Part shown: one piece after another, positions 1 to 9,776 of the stretch
Position numbering within the stretch: position 1 is the first letter of the stretch
Layout: the number at the start of each line of letters is the position of its first letter
DNA from: Bos javanicus
Taxonomy: Eukaryota > Chordata > Mammalia > Artiodactyla > Bovidae
DNA: 64,000 nucleotides
Assembly (NCBI RefSeq): GCF_032452875.1
Contig: NC_083896.1
Location: 1,488,001 to 1,552,000, forward strand
Direction of reading: 5' to 3'
Notes under the pieces: generated by a model
Seen by the model: the letters and a program-made list of their open reading frames with translations, nothing else
Told to the model about the DNA's origin: nothing
Database searches by the model: none
Translations under genes and position numbers: made by a program

Positions 1-532
1 ATGAATGGATAAGAAAGCAGTGGTACATATACACAATGGAGTATTACTCAGCCATTAAAAAGAATACATTTGAATCAGTTCTAATGAGGTGGATGAAACT
101 GGAGCCTATTATACAGAGTGAAGTAAGCCAGAAAGAAAAACACCAATACAGTATACTAACGCATATATATGGAATTTAGAAAGATGGTAACAATAACCGT
201 GTATATGAGACAGCAAAAGAGACACTGATGTATAGAACAGTCTTTTGGACTCTGTGTGAGAAGGCGAGGGTGGGATGATTTGGGAGAATGGCATTGAAAC
301 ATGTATAATATCATATATGAAACGAGTTGCCAGTCCAGGTTCGGTGCACAATACTGGATGCTTGGGGCTGGTGCACTGGGATGACCCAGAGGGATGGTAC
401 GGGGAGGGAGGAGGGAGGAGGGTTCAGGATGGGGAACACATGTATACCTGTGGCAAATTCATTTTGATATATGGCAAAACCAATACAATATTGTAAAGTT
501 AAAAAATAAAATAAAATTAAAAAAAGAAAAAA
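1..532 (+). mobile_element. L1 3' end (bovine type), 5' cut by window
   Basis: Starts inside the last part of ORF2 (codons for YTMEYYSAIKKN-like peptide, with substitutions) and runs through the bovine L1 3' UTR, including the gctggtgcactgggatgacc and aatacaatattgtaaa motifs, to an A-rich tail near 500-532. The same 3' UTR appears at 39405-39683 and at 56036-56458, which supports the family call. It is followed at once by an older L1. Confidence 0.88.
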
Positions 533-1857
533 TATATAAATGGTTTAAAGATCTAAATGTAAACCCAGATACTATAAAACTCCTATAGGAAACCATAGGC
601 AGAATATTCTACGACATAAATTGCAACAATATCTTTTTGGATATATCTCCTAAAGCAATGGAACAAAAGAAAAAATAAATAAGTGGGACCTAATAAGCCT
701 TAAAAGCTTTCTCAGGAAAGGAAACAATAAAGAAAATGGAAATACAACCTACAGAATGGGGGAAGATATTTGCAAGCAATGTGACCAACAAAGGCCTAAT
801 TTCTAAAATATGCAAACTATTTATACAGCTCAATGACCAAACAAAAAATCAAAGCAAAAAATGAGTAGAAGACCTAAACAGACATTTCTCCAAAGAAGAC
901 ATACAGATGGTCAACAAGCACGTGAAGAGATGCTCAATATAGCTAATTATTTGTTGTCGTTCAGTTGTTAGGTCATGTCCATCATTTTGTGACCCCATAG
1001 ACTGCACTGGTAATTATTAGAGAAATACAAATCAAAACTACAACGAGATCTACCTCACACAGGTCATAAAGGCCATCAACAAAAAGTCTATAAATATAAA
1101 TGCTGGAGGGGGTGTGGAGAAAAGGGAACCCTCCTACAGTGTTGGTGGCAATGTAATGGTGCAGCCACTGCGGACAATAGCATCGAGGTTCCTTAAAAAA
1201 ACTAAAAACAGGGTTACTATCTGATCCAGCAATCCTATTCTTGGGCATATATCTGGAAAAGATGAAAACTCTAATTTATACAGATATATGCACCCCAGTG
1301 TTTATGGCAGCACTATAACACAGTTTGCCACAGTCAATGCATGGAAGCAACCTAAATAATGACTAGATAAAGAATATACGTCATGTATCTATATACATAC
1401 ACACATAACACACACAACACACACAATGGAAGATTACTCAGGCATAAAAAGAATGAAATAATTCAATTTGTAGCAACATGGATGGATCTAGAGATTATCA
1501 TACTAAATGATGTAAGTCAGACAAAGACAGATGTCACAGTATCACTTATTACTGGAATCTAAAAAAAATGACATGAATTCATTCAGAGCAGAAATAGACT
1601 CATAGAAAACAAACTTACGGTTATCAAAGAAAAGTGGGGGAGGGACAAATTGGAAATTTGGGATTAACAGATAAAGACTACTTGTATAAAATCAACAAGG
1701 ACCTGCTGTTTAGCACAGGGAACTATATTCAATATCTTGTAATAACCTAGGAAAAGAATCTAAAAAAAATAGACATGCATATATAACTGAATCACTCTGC
1801 TGTTCACTGCAAACAATGTAAATAAATATACGTCAATAGAAAACAAACAAACCCACA
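533..1857 (+). mobile_element. Older L1 fragment, ORF2 C-terminal half and 3' UTR
   Basis: Degenerate L1 ORF2 sequence (region matching 'cagacatttctccaaagaagac' and 'atgctcaatat' in other copies) continuing to a 3' end with aataaatata near 1820-1857. Stops and frameshifts are frequent, so no ORF of note remains. It is interrupted by a SINE fragment at 952-1010. Confidence 0.8.
952..1010 (-). mobile_element. Bov-tA/BovA 3' fragment in L1
   Basis: Short SINE piece with the diverged 'gtcgttcagttgttaggtc' and 'tgtgaccccatagactgca' signature. It is flanked by taattatt at 944-951 and 1011-1018, a target-site duplication in the L1 sequence. Confidence 0.8.
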
Positions 1858-3220
1858 CTGGCCAAGCTTCTTATCTCCAGGGGAACCAACTCTTTTGTAC
1901 AATCCATGTTCCAAGCTCCTGGTGAGACCAGACTATACTAATCTCTAACTAAGATCTCATCCTTATCTAGCCTTCCTCCCCTCCCCTAGCCTGCTTCCCT
2001 CATTCCTTCTGCTGAGAATACTACCTTAGTAAATCACTTTTACAAGAATCTTCATCTCAGGCTCTAGGAAACCTGACTTCAGACTCATCACTTCCTAGAT
2101 TCTGGCTCGAGTGACTGGATGACATCAATGCTAGTTATGGAGGGAGAAAGGAAAGACAGTAAAGAGGCCCATTAAGGGTAATGTCTTAGTTAGTTTTGAT
2201 CCCCCAGATTCTAGCACAGGTATGCTTTCGATAATTTTTTGAAATAATATATTAATGAAGGAATATATTCAAGTCTGAATAATGCTGAGTTAGAGGTGAC
2301 TTGGGACACAGATTGTGAAGTAGACAGTGGGATATATCAGTCCTGATTTCAGAAGACAGGTGTGGACCAGAGAGGTATATTTGAAAGTTATAGGTAATAA
2401 TTAAAGCTGTGACTCTGATTGAAATCATCCAGACCTGAAAATAAAAGAAGAGGAAGAAATGGAAAAATGGAATCCTGGGGAACACTTCACTTTAGGCACC
2501 CACTCCCACGGTCACATTCTTGACACTGTCGTCAATGATAACTGCATTACATACTAATGGAGATTTTATGTAACCCACCTAGTATGCTTCCAACTGACTT
2601 AGTCTAGTATTCCCACTCTCTCATATCTAACTCTCTCATATCTCTCTTTTCTAATTCTGCTCACATTCCATATCCATCATGATAGCCATTTAGCAACGTG
2701 TCCCTTCCTTTATCCTAGCTCCATGCTAGACACATGGTAAAACTCAGGCCGAATTAAAACTGCTTGCACCAAGCATGTACCTGAGTGGTTGAATGCTGGG
2801 CAAGTGAATGGAGGAGAAATTACATCACACAGGGACTAGTTTCACTTAAAATTCATGAGCACAAATTCACATGGTTAGTGAGCACCGCCTGGCCATTCTC
2901 CTGCCCTTCCCTAGTATACTCACTTTCTTAATCACGGCCACACAGCCTTGCCTCTTTCTCAGGACCTCCATTCCTCCGTGCCACTCACACTTAGAGCCGT
3001 ATTTTAGGCCACACTGTTTCAGAGACCCTTCCTTCTACCTACACTGTGGATTCTATTCCGTCTTACCTTCTTAATGACCTTGCTTCTACAAATAAACCTT
3101 ACCCCTTGGATCCCACTCCACCTCTTTCACCACCAGATGTTCCTCCTCTCTTTGAAGATTCCCATTGGAGCACTAAACATTATGGTCTAAGGCTTTGTCT
3201 TGGGACAGCATCTCCATTTA
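1858..3220. other. Intronic sequence without recognised gene
   Basis: Downstream intron of DEUP1 after exon F. AT-rich single-copy-looking DNA; a pyrimidine-rich part (1860-2110 and 2870-3190) could be remnants of an old LTR or L2 but the match is too weak to call. No coding exon or RNA gene seen. Confidence 0.5.
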
Positions 3221-3998
3221 CACACCACTCTTATGGCAGAAAGTGAAGAGGAACTAAAAAGCCTCTTGATGAAAGTGAAAGTGGAGAGTGAAAAAGTTGG
3301 GTTAAAGCTCAACATTCAGAAAACGAAGATCATGGCATCCGGTCCCATCGCTTCATGGGAAATAGATGGGGAAACAGTGGAAACAGTGTCAGACTTTATT
3401 TTTGGGGGCTCCAAAATCACTGCAGATGGTGACTGCAGCCATGAAATTAAAAGACACTTACTCCTTGGAAGGAAAGTTATGACCAACCTAGATAGCATAT
3501 TCAAAAGCAGAGACATTATCTTGCCAACAAAGGTCCGTCTAGTCAAGGCTATGGTTTTTCCAGAGGTCATATATGGATGTGAGAGTTGGACTGTGAAGAA
3601 GGCTGAGTGCCGAAGAATTGATGCTTTTGAACTGTGGTGTTGCAGAAGACTCTTGAGAGTCCCTTGGACTGCAAGGAGATCCAACCAGTCCATTCTGAAG
3701 GAGATCAGCCCTGGGATTTCTTTGGAAGGAATGATGCTAAAGCTGAAACTCCAGTACTTTGGCCACCTCATGCAAAGAGTTGACTCATTGGAAAAGACTC
3801 TGATGCTGGGAGGGATTGGGGGCAGGAGGAGAAGGGGACGACAGAGGATGAGATGGCTGGATGGCATCACTGACTCGATGGACATGAGTCTGAGTGAACT
3901 CCGGGAGTTGGTGAAGGACAGGGAGGCCTGGCATGCTGCAATTCATGGGGTCACAAAGAGTCGGACACAACTGAGCGACTGAACTGAACTGAACTGAA
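3221..3998 (+). mobile_element. BovB (RTE) 3' fragment
   Basis: 5'-truncated BovB starting just after the RT YADD motif (first shared bases acaccactcttatggcagaaag). A 260-codon frame through 3982 covers the post-RT C-terminal region (LKLNIQKTKIMASGP, INA/GCESWTVKKAE, LWCCRRLLRVPWTARRSNQS, GRQRMRWLDGITDSMDMSL). It ends with the typical tail gactgaactgaactgaactg. The frame has no internal stop, suggesting a fairly young copy, but it lacks endonuclease and RT catalytic motifs. Confidence 0.95.
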
Positions 3999-4199
3999 GT
4001 ATTATCATCTAGTCTGATAGATTTAAGTATCAGCCTCATGCTAATTAAAATGCTCCTTTTTTATTTCCAGCTCTGGTCTATTCCTTGAACACCAGATTCA
4101 CATATCCTATTGCTTGTTTAATTTGCATGTTCAGTAAACACTTAAGTTTAAATGTCTAACCTGGAAATAATGAATTTTCTCCACTAACACTGCTCCTTC
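3999..4199. other. Intronic sequence, unassigned
   Basis: AT-rich spacer between BovB and L2-like sequence; nothing recognised. Confidence 0.4.
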
Positions 4200-4918
4200 C
4201 TAGTCTTCCGTGTCAGAGAGTGGTGCTACTATGTACCTGAGGCTCAAGCGGAGAACCTACGAGTCATCTCTGAGTCTTTTCTTTCCACCGCCAATCCACT
4301 GTCAAGTCTCATTTGCTCTCCAAAATATTTCCTGGATCCAACACCTCCTGGCTCCGCCGCAACTGTTCCAAAGCCAGCAGCACCATCTCTTGCTTTGCCT
4401 ATTGAAATAGCCTGACAGTTGTTCTCTCCACTTCTACCTCTGCCCATCTATAATTTATTTGGCAGTCAAATGGATCTTCAAAAGATTTTTAAAACAGATT
4501 ATATTTTCTACCATTTGCAACTTTCTCATGGCTTCCCACTGCTTTAAAATAAACTCCCAACTGCTTCCCATGGCCACTGTCTCTACAGACCTGGAGTTCT
4601 CCTGCCTATTTTTCTGTCCCTATTTCATTACACACTTCTTAGCTCCACACCACACACTTCCCCTTTTCTGGTTCTCAAACTTAACAAACTTTGTTTTGCC
4701 AAACAGATTTGACCCGGTCATTCCATCTGCCCAAAACTCTCTACTTCCAGGTTTTTGTAAGGCTGGATCCTTTTTTGTTATTTAAGTTTCAACCTAAATG
4801 TCCCCCTCTCAGTAATCATTTTCCTAGCCACTTAAAGTCATCCCCCACTCTGTCATCAGTTCCTATCACATCATTTGCTATCTTTTCATCAATTTTTATA
4901 GTATTTATAACTTTTTGA
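4200..4918 (+). mobile_element. L2-like LINE remnant (5' part)
   Basis: Pyrimidine-rich stretch resembling the 3' half of L2 ('atggcttcccactgctttaaaataaactcccaactgc' region, then 'ccatggcc', then 'tgtccccctctcag'). Strongly diverged, no reading frame. Its 3' tail appears to resume at 5386 after an L1 insertion. Confidence 0.6.
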
Positions 4919-4924
4919 TTTTTT

Positions 4925-5385
4925 AATTTGTTTGTAGTCATTAACTGTTCTCTCTCTTTTGAGATAAAATTTATATAAAGTAAGACTAACCATCTCAAAA
5001 TGAACAATTTGGTGTGGATTTAGTATAGTCACAGTGTATTAAATATCTAGTTTCAAAGCATTTTCATCATCCCCAAAGGAAGCTGTACCCATCAAGCCTT
5101 GCTCCCTGGCTTTCCCATCCCCTTATACTCCTGGCAACCACCAACCTGCAATCTGTTTTAATCAGATTCACCTATTATGGGCATTTTTATACAATATATA
5201 ACCTTTTGTGTCTTGTTTCCTTCAGGTAGCATGATATTATCCAGGTCCATCCATGTTATAGCATGTATCAGCACTTCTCTCCTTTTCATAACTGAATAGT
5301 ATTCCACTGTGTATACACACCACTCTTCGTTTATCCATTCACCCACTGATGGAGTTCCCCTCTTTTTTCACCAGAGTGTAGACTT
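4925..5385 (-). mobile_element. Old L1 3' fragment, minus strand
   Basis: Reverse-complement of an L1 3' region: the minus strand carries a YTVEYYSVMKRRE-like ORF2 end (about 5240-5320) and a diverged 3' UTR. It is the only L1 in the window that is co-oriented with DEUP1. It interrupts an L2-like element. Confidence 0.65.
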
Positions 5386-5483
5386 GTCTATCTCATCAAT
5401 GAGTGTTTAGAACAGAACCTGCCATATAGTGAGTGCTCAATACATGTTTACTCCATCAGTGACTGAGTGAATGAGAAACACTA
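5386..5483 (+). mobile_element. L2-like 3' tail
   Basis: Shows the L2 3' signature: 'cagaacctgccatatagtgagtgctcaatacatgttt' region followed by 'gagtgaatgag'. Probably the end of the element at 4200-4918. Confidence 0.6.
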
Positions 5484-6206
5484 GTAGTTAAGGGACAGGT
5501 ATACCGAGGGAGAACTTTGGAAGCAGACTGGGAAGGAGTGATCAGAAAGGCAACAGGAGAATCAGTGGAGAGTAGTGTCTTAGAAGTCAGAGAACATGAT
5601 ATCAAGAGAAAAAGATTAAGGAAGATGAGTTCTTTAAACTGTCTATTTACTTAACAGTGAGGATGTCATTGGTGGTCTGAGCAGGAACAGCACTGATGTG
5701 GAATAAAGAATGCAACAGTGGATGAAGTCACTGGACTCAGAATGGCGGTCTGGGCCGTGTCTTTCAGGAGCCTCCAGGGCTGCCATCACAGCCAACGTTC
5801 CCCGTTGCCCAGACCTACAACAGTAGAGAATTTTCTTTTCTGGATGACTCTGTAGTTATGAGCTCCTCAAGTAACAATGTAGAATTTTAGAGGTGGAAAG
5901 AAATCCAGCGTTCATTAAGTTATACAATAGACACTCTTGCATGTCTTTTAAATGCCTACTAGTGCCAGGCATTATTTTTGGTGCTAGGGTTAAAACAGCA
6001 AGCAAAAACAGAAAAAATCCTACTTTAATGGAGCTTAAATTCTAGAGGAAGGAGGCAAACAAAATATGTTATAATAAAGTACTATGGATAAAACAAAAAA
6101 TAGAATATGATGAGGGAGGTGCTACTGTTCCTCAGGTGTTTCTGATGAGGTGATATTTAAGCAGAAACTAATCATCCTAAAGTCACCTGATATTAGAACA
6201 GTGAAG
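5484..6206. other. Intronic sequence with an ancient dispersed repeat
   Basis: About 5930-6170 looks like a very old mammalian repeat ('aatgcctactagtgccaggcatt' region and 'tggagcttaaattctagagg'), family not assigned. The rest is unassigned; no exon seen. Confidence 0.4.
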
Positions 6207-6317
6207 TCACGTCATGTGCATGCTGTCATGTCCGACTCTTCGTGACCCCATGGTCTGTAGCCCACCTGGCTCTTCTGTCCAGGGAATTTTTCAGGCAAGA
6301 ATACTGAAGTGAGTTGC
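6207..6317 (-). mobile_element. Bov-tA SINE fragment
   Basis: Minus-strand BovB-derived tail and body ('catgtccgactcttcgtgacc', 'aggcaagaatactgaagtg'); the tRNA-like head is missing. Confidence 0.85.
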
Positions 6318-6555
6318 AATGAAGCCTTTGGCAATTTATCACTTTTTTTCCCCCTCTTGCTGGGTTGGATTATGTGTTTACTTTGGAGTCCTTAAAGCGA
6401 GAAGTTTTGTTGATACAGAACTTGCTAAGTCCTCTTGGAGGTTCCCTTAGCTTAAATGAGGAAGTTTATTTACTTTATTGTTATGGAATTTTATTCTGTT
6501 CAGATAATTTTGACATTTTATGTTGAGATGAAACAAAAGAGCATTGCTGGGCTTT

Positions 6556-6868
6556 CAGTTCAGTTCAGTCGCTCAGTCGGGTCCGACTCTTCGCGACCCC
6601 ACGAACCGCAGCACACCAGGCCTCCCTGTCTATCACCAACTCCCAGAGTCCACCCAAACCCATGTCCATTGAGTCAGTGATGCCATCCAACCATCTCACC
6701 CTCTGTCGTCCCCTTCTCCTCCTGCCTTCGGTCTTTTCCAGCATCAGGGTCTTTTCAAATAAGTCAGCTCTTTGCATTGGGTGACCAAAGTATTGGAGTT
6801 TCAGCTTCAACATCAGTCCTTCCAATGAACACTCAGGACTGATCTCCTTTAGGATGGACTGGTTGAGA
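6556..6868 (-). mobile_element. BovB 3' fragment, minus strand
   Basis: Begins (3' end) with ttcagttcagttcagtcgctc and on the minus strand encodes the BovB C-terminal peptide GRQRVRWLDGITDSMDMGL for 86 codons. It breaks off at about 6868 in the LKEI region, where non-BovB sequence starts. Confidence 0.92.
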
Positions 6869-7189
6869 TCTCTAAAACTTCCAGAGTTGATGGTTTTAAG
6901 TCTTCCTCTTCCACAACAGCTTAAATCTTACTACCAGCCTCTCCCAAAGCAGCTGACAGATTCCAGAAAGGCAGAGAAGTGTTCATGACATGCCTCGACC
7001 AGCTCAAACATTTTCTGTCTTTTGTTTGTTTGTTTGTTATTGTTGTTTATTTTTATCACTGTACCCAATATTGGTATATCATGGACAGGCAGTGAAAAAT
7101 TACATAATACACTTTGAATACAAGTGAAGGTAACTGCAAGAGCACTACTAGTTTCTGAGGTAAAAAACCTACATACCTTTAAAAACTGT
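6869..7189. other. Intronic sequence, unassigned
   Basis: No recognised gene. Contains a (TTTG)n-like run near 7021-7038. May include the 5' edge of the old L1 that follows. Confidence 0.4.
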
Positions 7190-7919
7190 GATTATGTTCA
7201 ATAAATCAAATCACAAGGTAGAAAATTTTAACTGGAAACTTAAAAAAAAAAATCAAATGAAAATTCAGGAACTGAAAAAAAAAATTAACCTACAGTATGA
7301 GGCCACTTCCTCAAGGCTGGGAGCAGTGGCTCTTTATGCACAGAAAACAACACAGGAAAGAGAACAGGGAATGCGGAATTTAAAACCTTTCCCACCTGTT
7401 TTACCAGGACAGCATAATCGAGTATCAAAGCTTGACAAGCATAACAACGAAACATTACAGGCTAATTTCTCTCATGAACATAAAGCAAAACTCTAAACCA
7501 ATATGAACAGATCAACTCCAGTGATCGAGTGTGGTTTATTCTAAGAATTCCAAGGTTGGGTTAACAATCTAACATCAGGAAAAAAAAAATGCTACATTAA
7601 CAGATCAAAGAAGAAATTATATGGTCATTTCAACAGCACAGGAAAAAGCAATTGATAAATTCAATACCAATTTGTGAAAACAAATTTAGCAACCTAGGAA
7701 TAAAAGGAACTTCTTAATCTTTTAATAAGGAACCTGCAAAATATTTATAGCAAATATTACGCACAATAGTGGCATGCTGAATGTTTTCCCTTTGCAATTG
7801 AAAATGAGAGAAAGATGCTGGCAATATCACTTCTACTGCTTTACATTTACTAGAGGTCCTGTGTACAATAAGGCAAGAACAACAAAAAAAAAGTATAAAG
7901 ATTTGAAAGTAGGAAGTCT

Positions 7920-8192
7920 GCTGCTGCTGCTGCTAAGTCGCTTCAGTCGTGTCCGACTCTGTGCGACCCCATAGACGGCAGCCTGCCAGGCTCCCCTGTC
8001 CCTGGGATTCTCCAGGCAAGAACACTGGAGTGGGTTTCCATTTCCTTCTCCAATGCATGAAAGTGAAAAGTGAAAGTAAGTCGCTCAGTTGTGTCCGACT
8101 CTTAACGACCCCATGGACTGCAGCCTACCAGGCTCCTCCATCCATGGGATTTTCCAGGCAAGAGTACTGGAGTGGGGTGCCATTGCCTTCTC
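7920..8192 (-). mobile_element. BOV-A2 SINE (dimeric) with target-site duplication
   Basis: Two BovA monomers, each with 'tccgactct', 'ggcaagarcactggagtgg' and 'ccttctc', joined by 'tgaaagtgaaaagtgaaagt', with a (CTG)n run at its left edge. Flanked by the 16-bp duplication tgaaagtaggaagtct at 7904-7919 and 8193-8208. Confidence 0.95.
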
Positions 8193-8270
8193 TGAAAGTA
8201 GGAAGTCTAGCTATCATTATTTTGATTCTGAGTATAGAAAATCCAAAGGAATCTCTAGAACTGGAAAACA

Positions 8271-8476
8271 CTGTGTGCTTAGTCACTCAGTTGTGGCTGA
8301 CTCTTTGCATTCTTATGGATTGTAGCCCGCCAGGCTCCTTTATCCATGGGGATTCTCCAGACAAGAATACTGGAGTGGGTTGCCATGCCCTCCTCCAGGG
8401 GATCTCCTTGACCCAGGGATCGAACTCAGGTCTCCTGCATTGCAGGTGGATTCTTTACCGTCCAAGCCACCAGGGA
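8271..8476 (-). mobile_element. Bov-tA SINE flanked by a 52-bp duplication
   Basis: Full SINE in minus orientation: BovB tail at the left ('gctgactctttgcattc'), tRNA-Glu-like head at the right ('ttctttaccgtccaagccac'). The flanks 8219-8270 and 8477-8528 are copies of each other over about 52 bp with seven differences, far longer than a normal target-site duplication. Confidence 0.93.
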
Positions 8477-8622
8477 ATTTTGATTCTAAATATAGACAAT
8501 CCAAAAGAATCTATAGAATTGGAAACCATATATAAATCAAATTGAATATTTCCATGGGAAATGGGACTGAGGTTGTTCCTTGCACCATATGCAAAAATTG
8601 ATTCCAGGTCTATACTTAAGTA

Positions 8623-8644
8623 AAAAAAAAAAAAAAAAAAAAAA
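8623..8644 (+). repeat. Poly(A) run
   Basis: About 22 consecutive A inside old L1 sequence; not at a recognised element end. Confidence 0.9.
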
Positions 8645-9047
8645 GAGCCAAAGCTTCTAAAAGATAAATAGATAATATTTTTTATAACTTTGGGACAAGC
8701 AAAAGTTATAAATAAGACACCAAAAATATCAAGCATAAAAAAAATTTATAAGTATGAACACATTAAAATTAGGAACTTCTGATTATCAAAACATTCTATT
8801 AAGTGAGAAGGCAAGTATGAATGGGAGAAGATATTTGTAATACCTATAACCACCAAAGGGTTTAAATCTAGAATATACAAAGAACTTCTATAAATCAATA
8901 AGACAATTCAATAGAAAATTAGATAAGCAAATCAAATAGATATCAAATATCAAAATAGTCAATACATTTATGAGAGGCACTCACCTCATTAGTCTCCAGG
9001 AAGTAAGAATTAAAGTCACAAGAAGATGTTACTACCCACTGACCATG

Positions 9048-9273
9048 GGCTTCCCAGATGGCACTAGTGGTAAAGAACCTGCCTGTCAAATGCAGGAGAC
9101 ATAAGAGACCCCCGTTCCATCCCTGGGTCAGGAAGACCCCCTGGAGGAGGGCATGGCAACCCACTCCAGTGTTCTTGCCTGGAGAATCCTGTGGACAGAG
9201 GAGCCTCGTGGGCTACAGTCCATGGGGTCACAAAGAGTCAGACATGACTGAGCGACTGAGCATGCATGCATGC
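9048..9273 (+). mobile_element. Bov-tA SINE with target-site duplication
   Basis: tRNA-Glu-like head (box A region 'tggcactagtggtaaag', diverged box B) followed by the BovA body and BovB tail 'cagacatgactgagcgactg', then a (CATG)n tail. The duplication acccactgaccatg lies at 9034-9047 and 9274-9287. Confidence 0.95.
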
Positions 9274-9452
9274 ACCCACTGACCATGAGAGTTAAAATTA
9301 AGACCAATAACAGTTAAAAACTGCTGGAAAGAATAGAGAAAAGGAGAATACTCACACACTACTTATAGGGCTGTGAACTGACTCAAACAGGAAGAGAGCT
9401 TGACAGTACATGCTAAAGCTGACCTTGTACATATTCTGTGACCTAGCAACTC

Positions 9453-9635
9453 TGAGTGAGGTGGCTCAGTGGTAAAGAATCCATTTGCCAATGTAGGAGA
9501 CATTGGTTTGATCCCTGGGTCAGGAAGATCCCTTGGTGAAGGAAATGGCAACCCACTCCAGTATTCTAGCCTGGGAAATCCCATGGACAGAAGAGCCTGG
9601 CAGGCTACAGTCCACAGACTTGCAAAGACACAACT
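9453..9635 (+). mobile_element. Bov-tA SINE with target-site duplication
   Basis: Head 'gtggctcagtggtaaagaat', box B 'gtttgatccctgggtcagg', body 'ggcaacccactccagtattc'. Flanked by the similar sequences ctagcaactc (9443-9452) and ttagcaactc (9635-9644). Confidence 0.93.
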
Positions 9636-9776
9636 TAGCAACTCAACAACAACAATATTTCGTTCTTAGGTATAGATCCAACGGAAACGTGTACACATGT
9701 GCACCAAAGGACACTTACAAGGATGTTTTTAGGAAAAGTATTTGTAATCACCTCTGAACAGGAAATAATTCAAATG

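Noticed and set aside
3316..3885. Long minus-strand ORF (189 codons) opposite the BovB C-terminal region
   Set aside because: Antisense shadow of BovB; the same shadow appears opposite the other copies (e.g. 11414-11977, 63030-63599).
7188..7496. Lys/Gln-rich 102-codon ORF as a DEUP1 or coiled-coil exon
   Set aside because: Wrong strand for DEUP1, no splice borders, and placed at the edge of an old L1.
9048..9130. tRNA-Glu-like sequence with box A and box B as a tRNA gene
   Set aside because: It is the head of a Bov-tA SINE; the same head recurs in about twenty copies with BovB tails.
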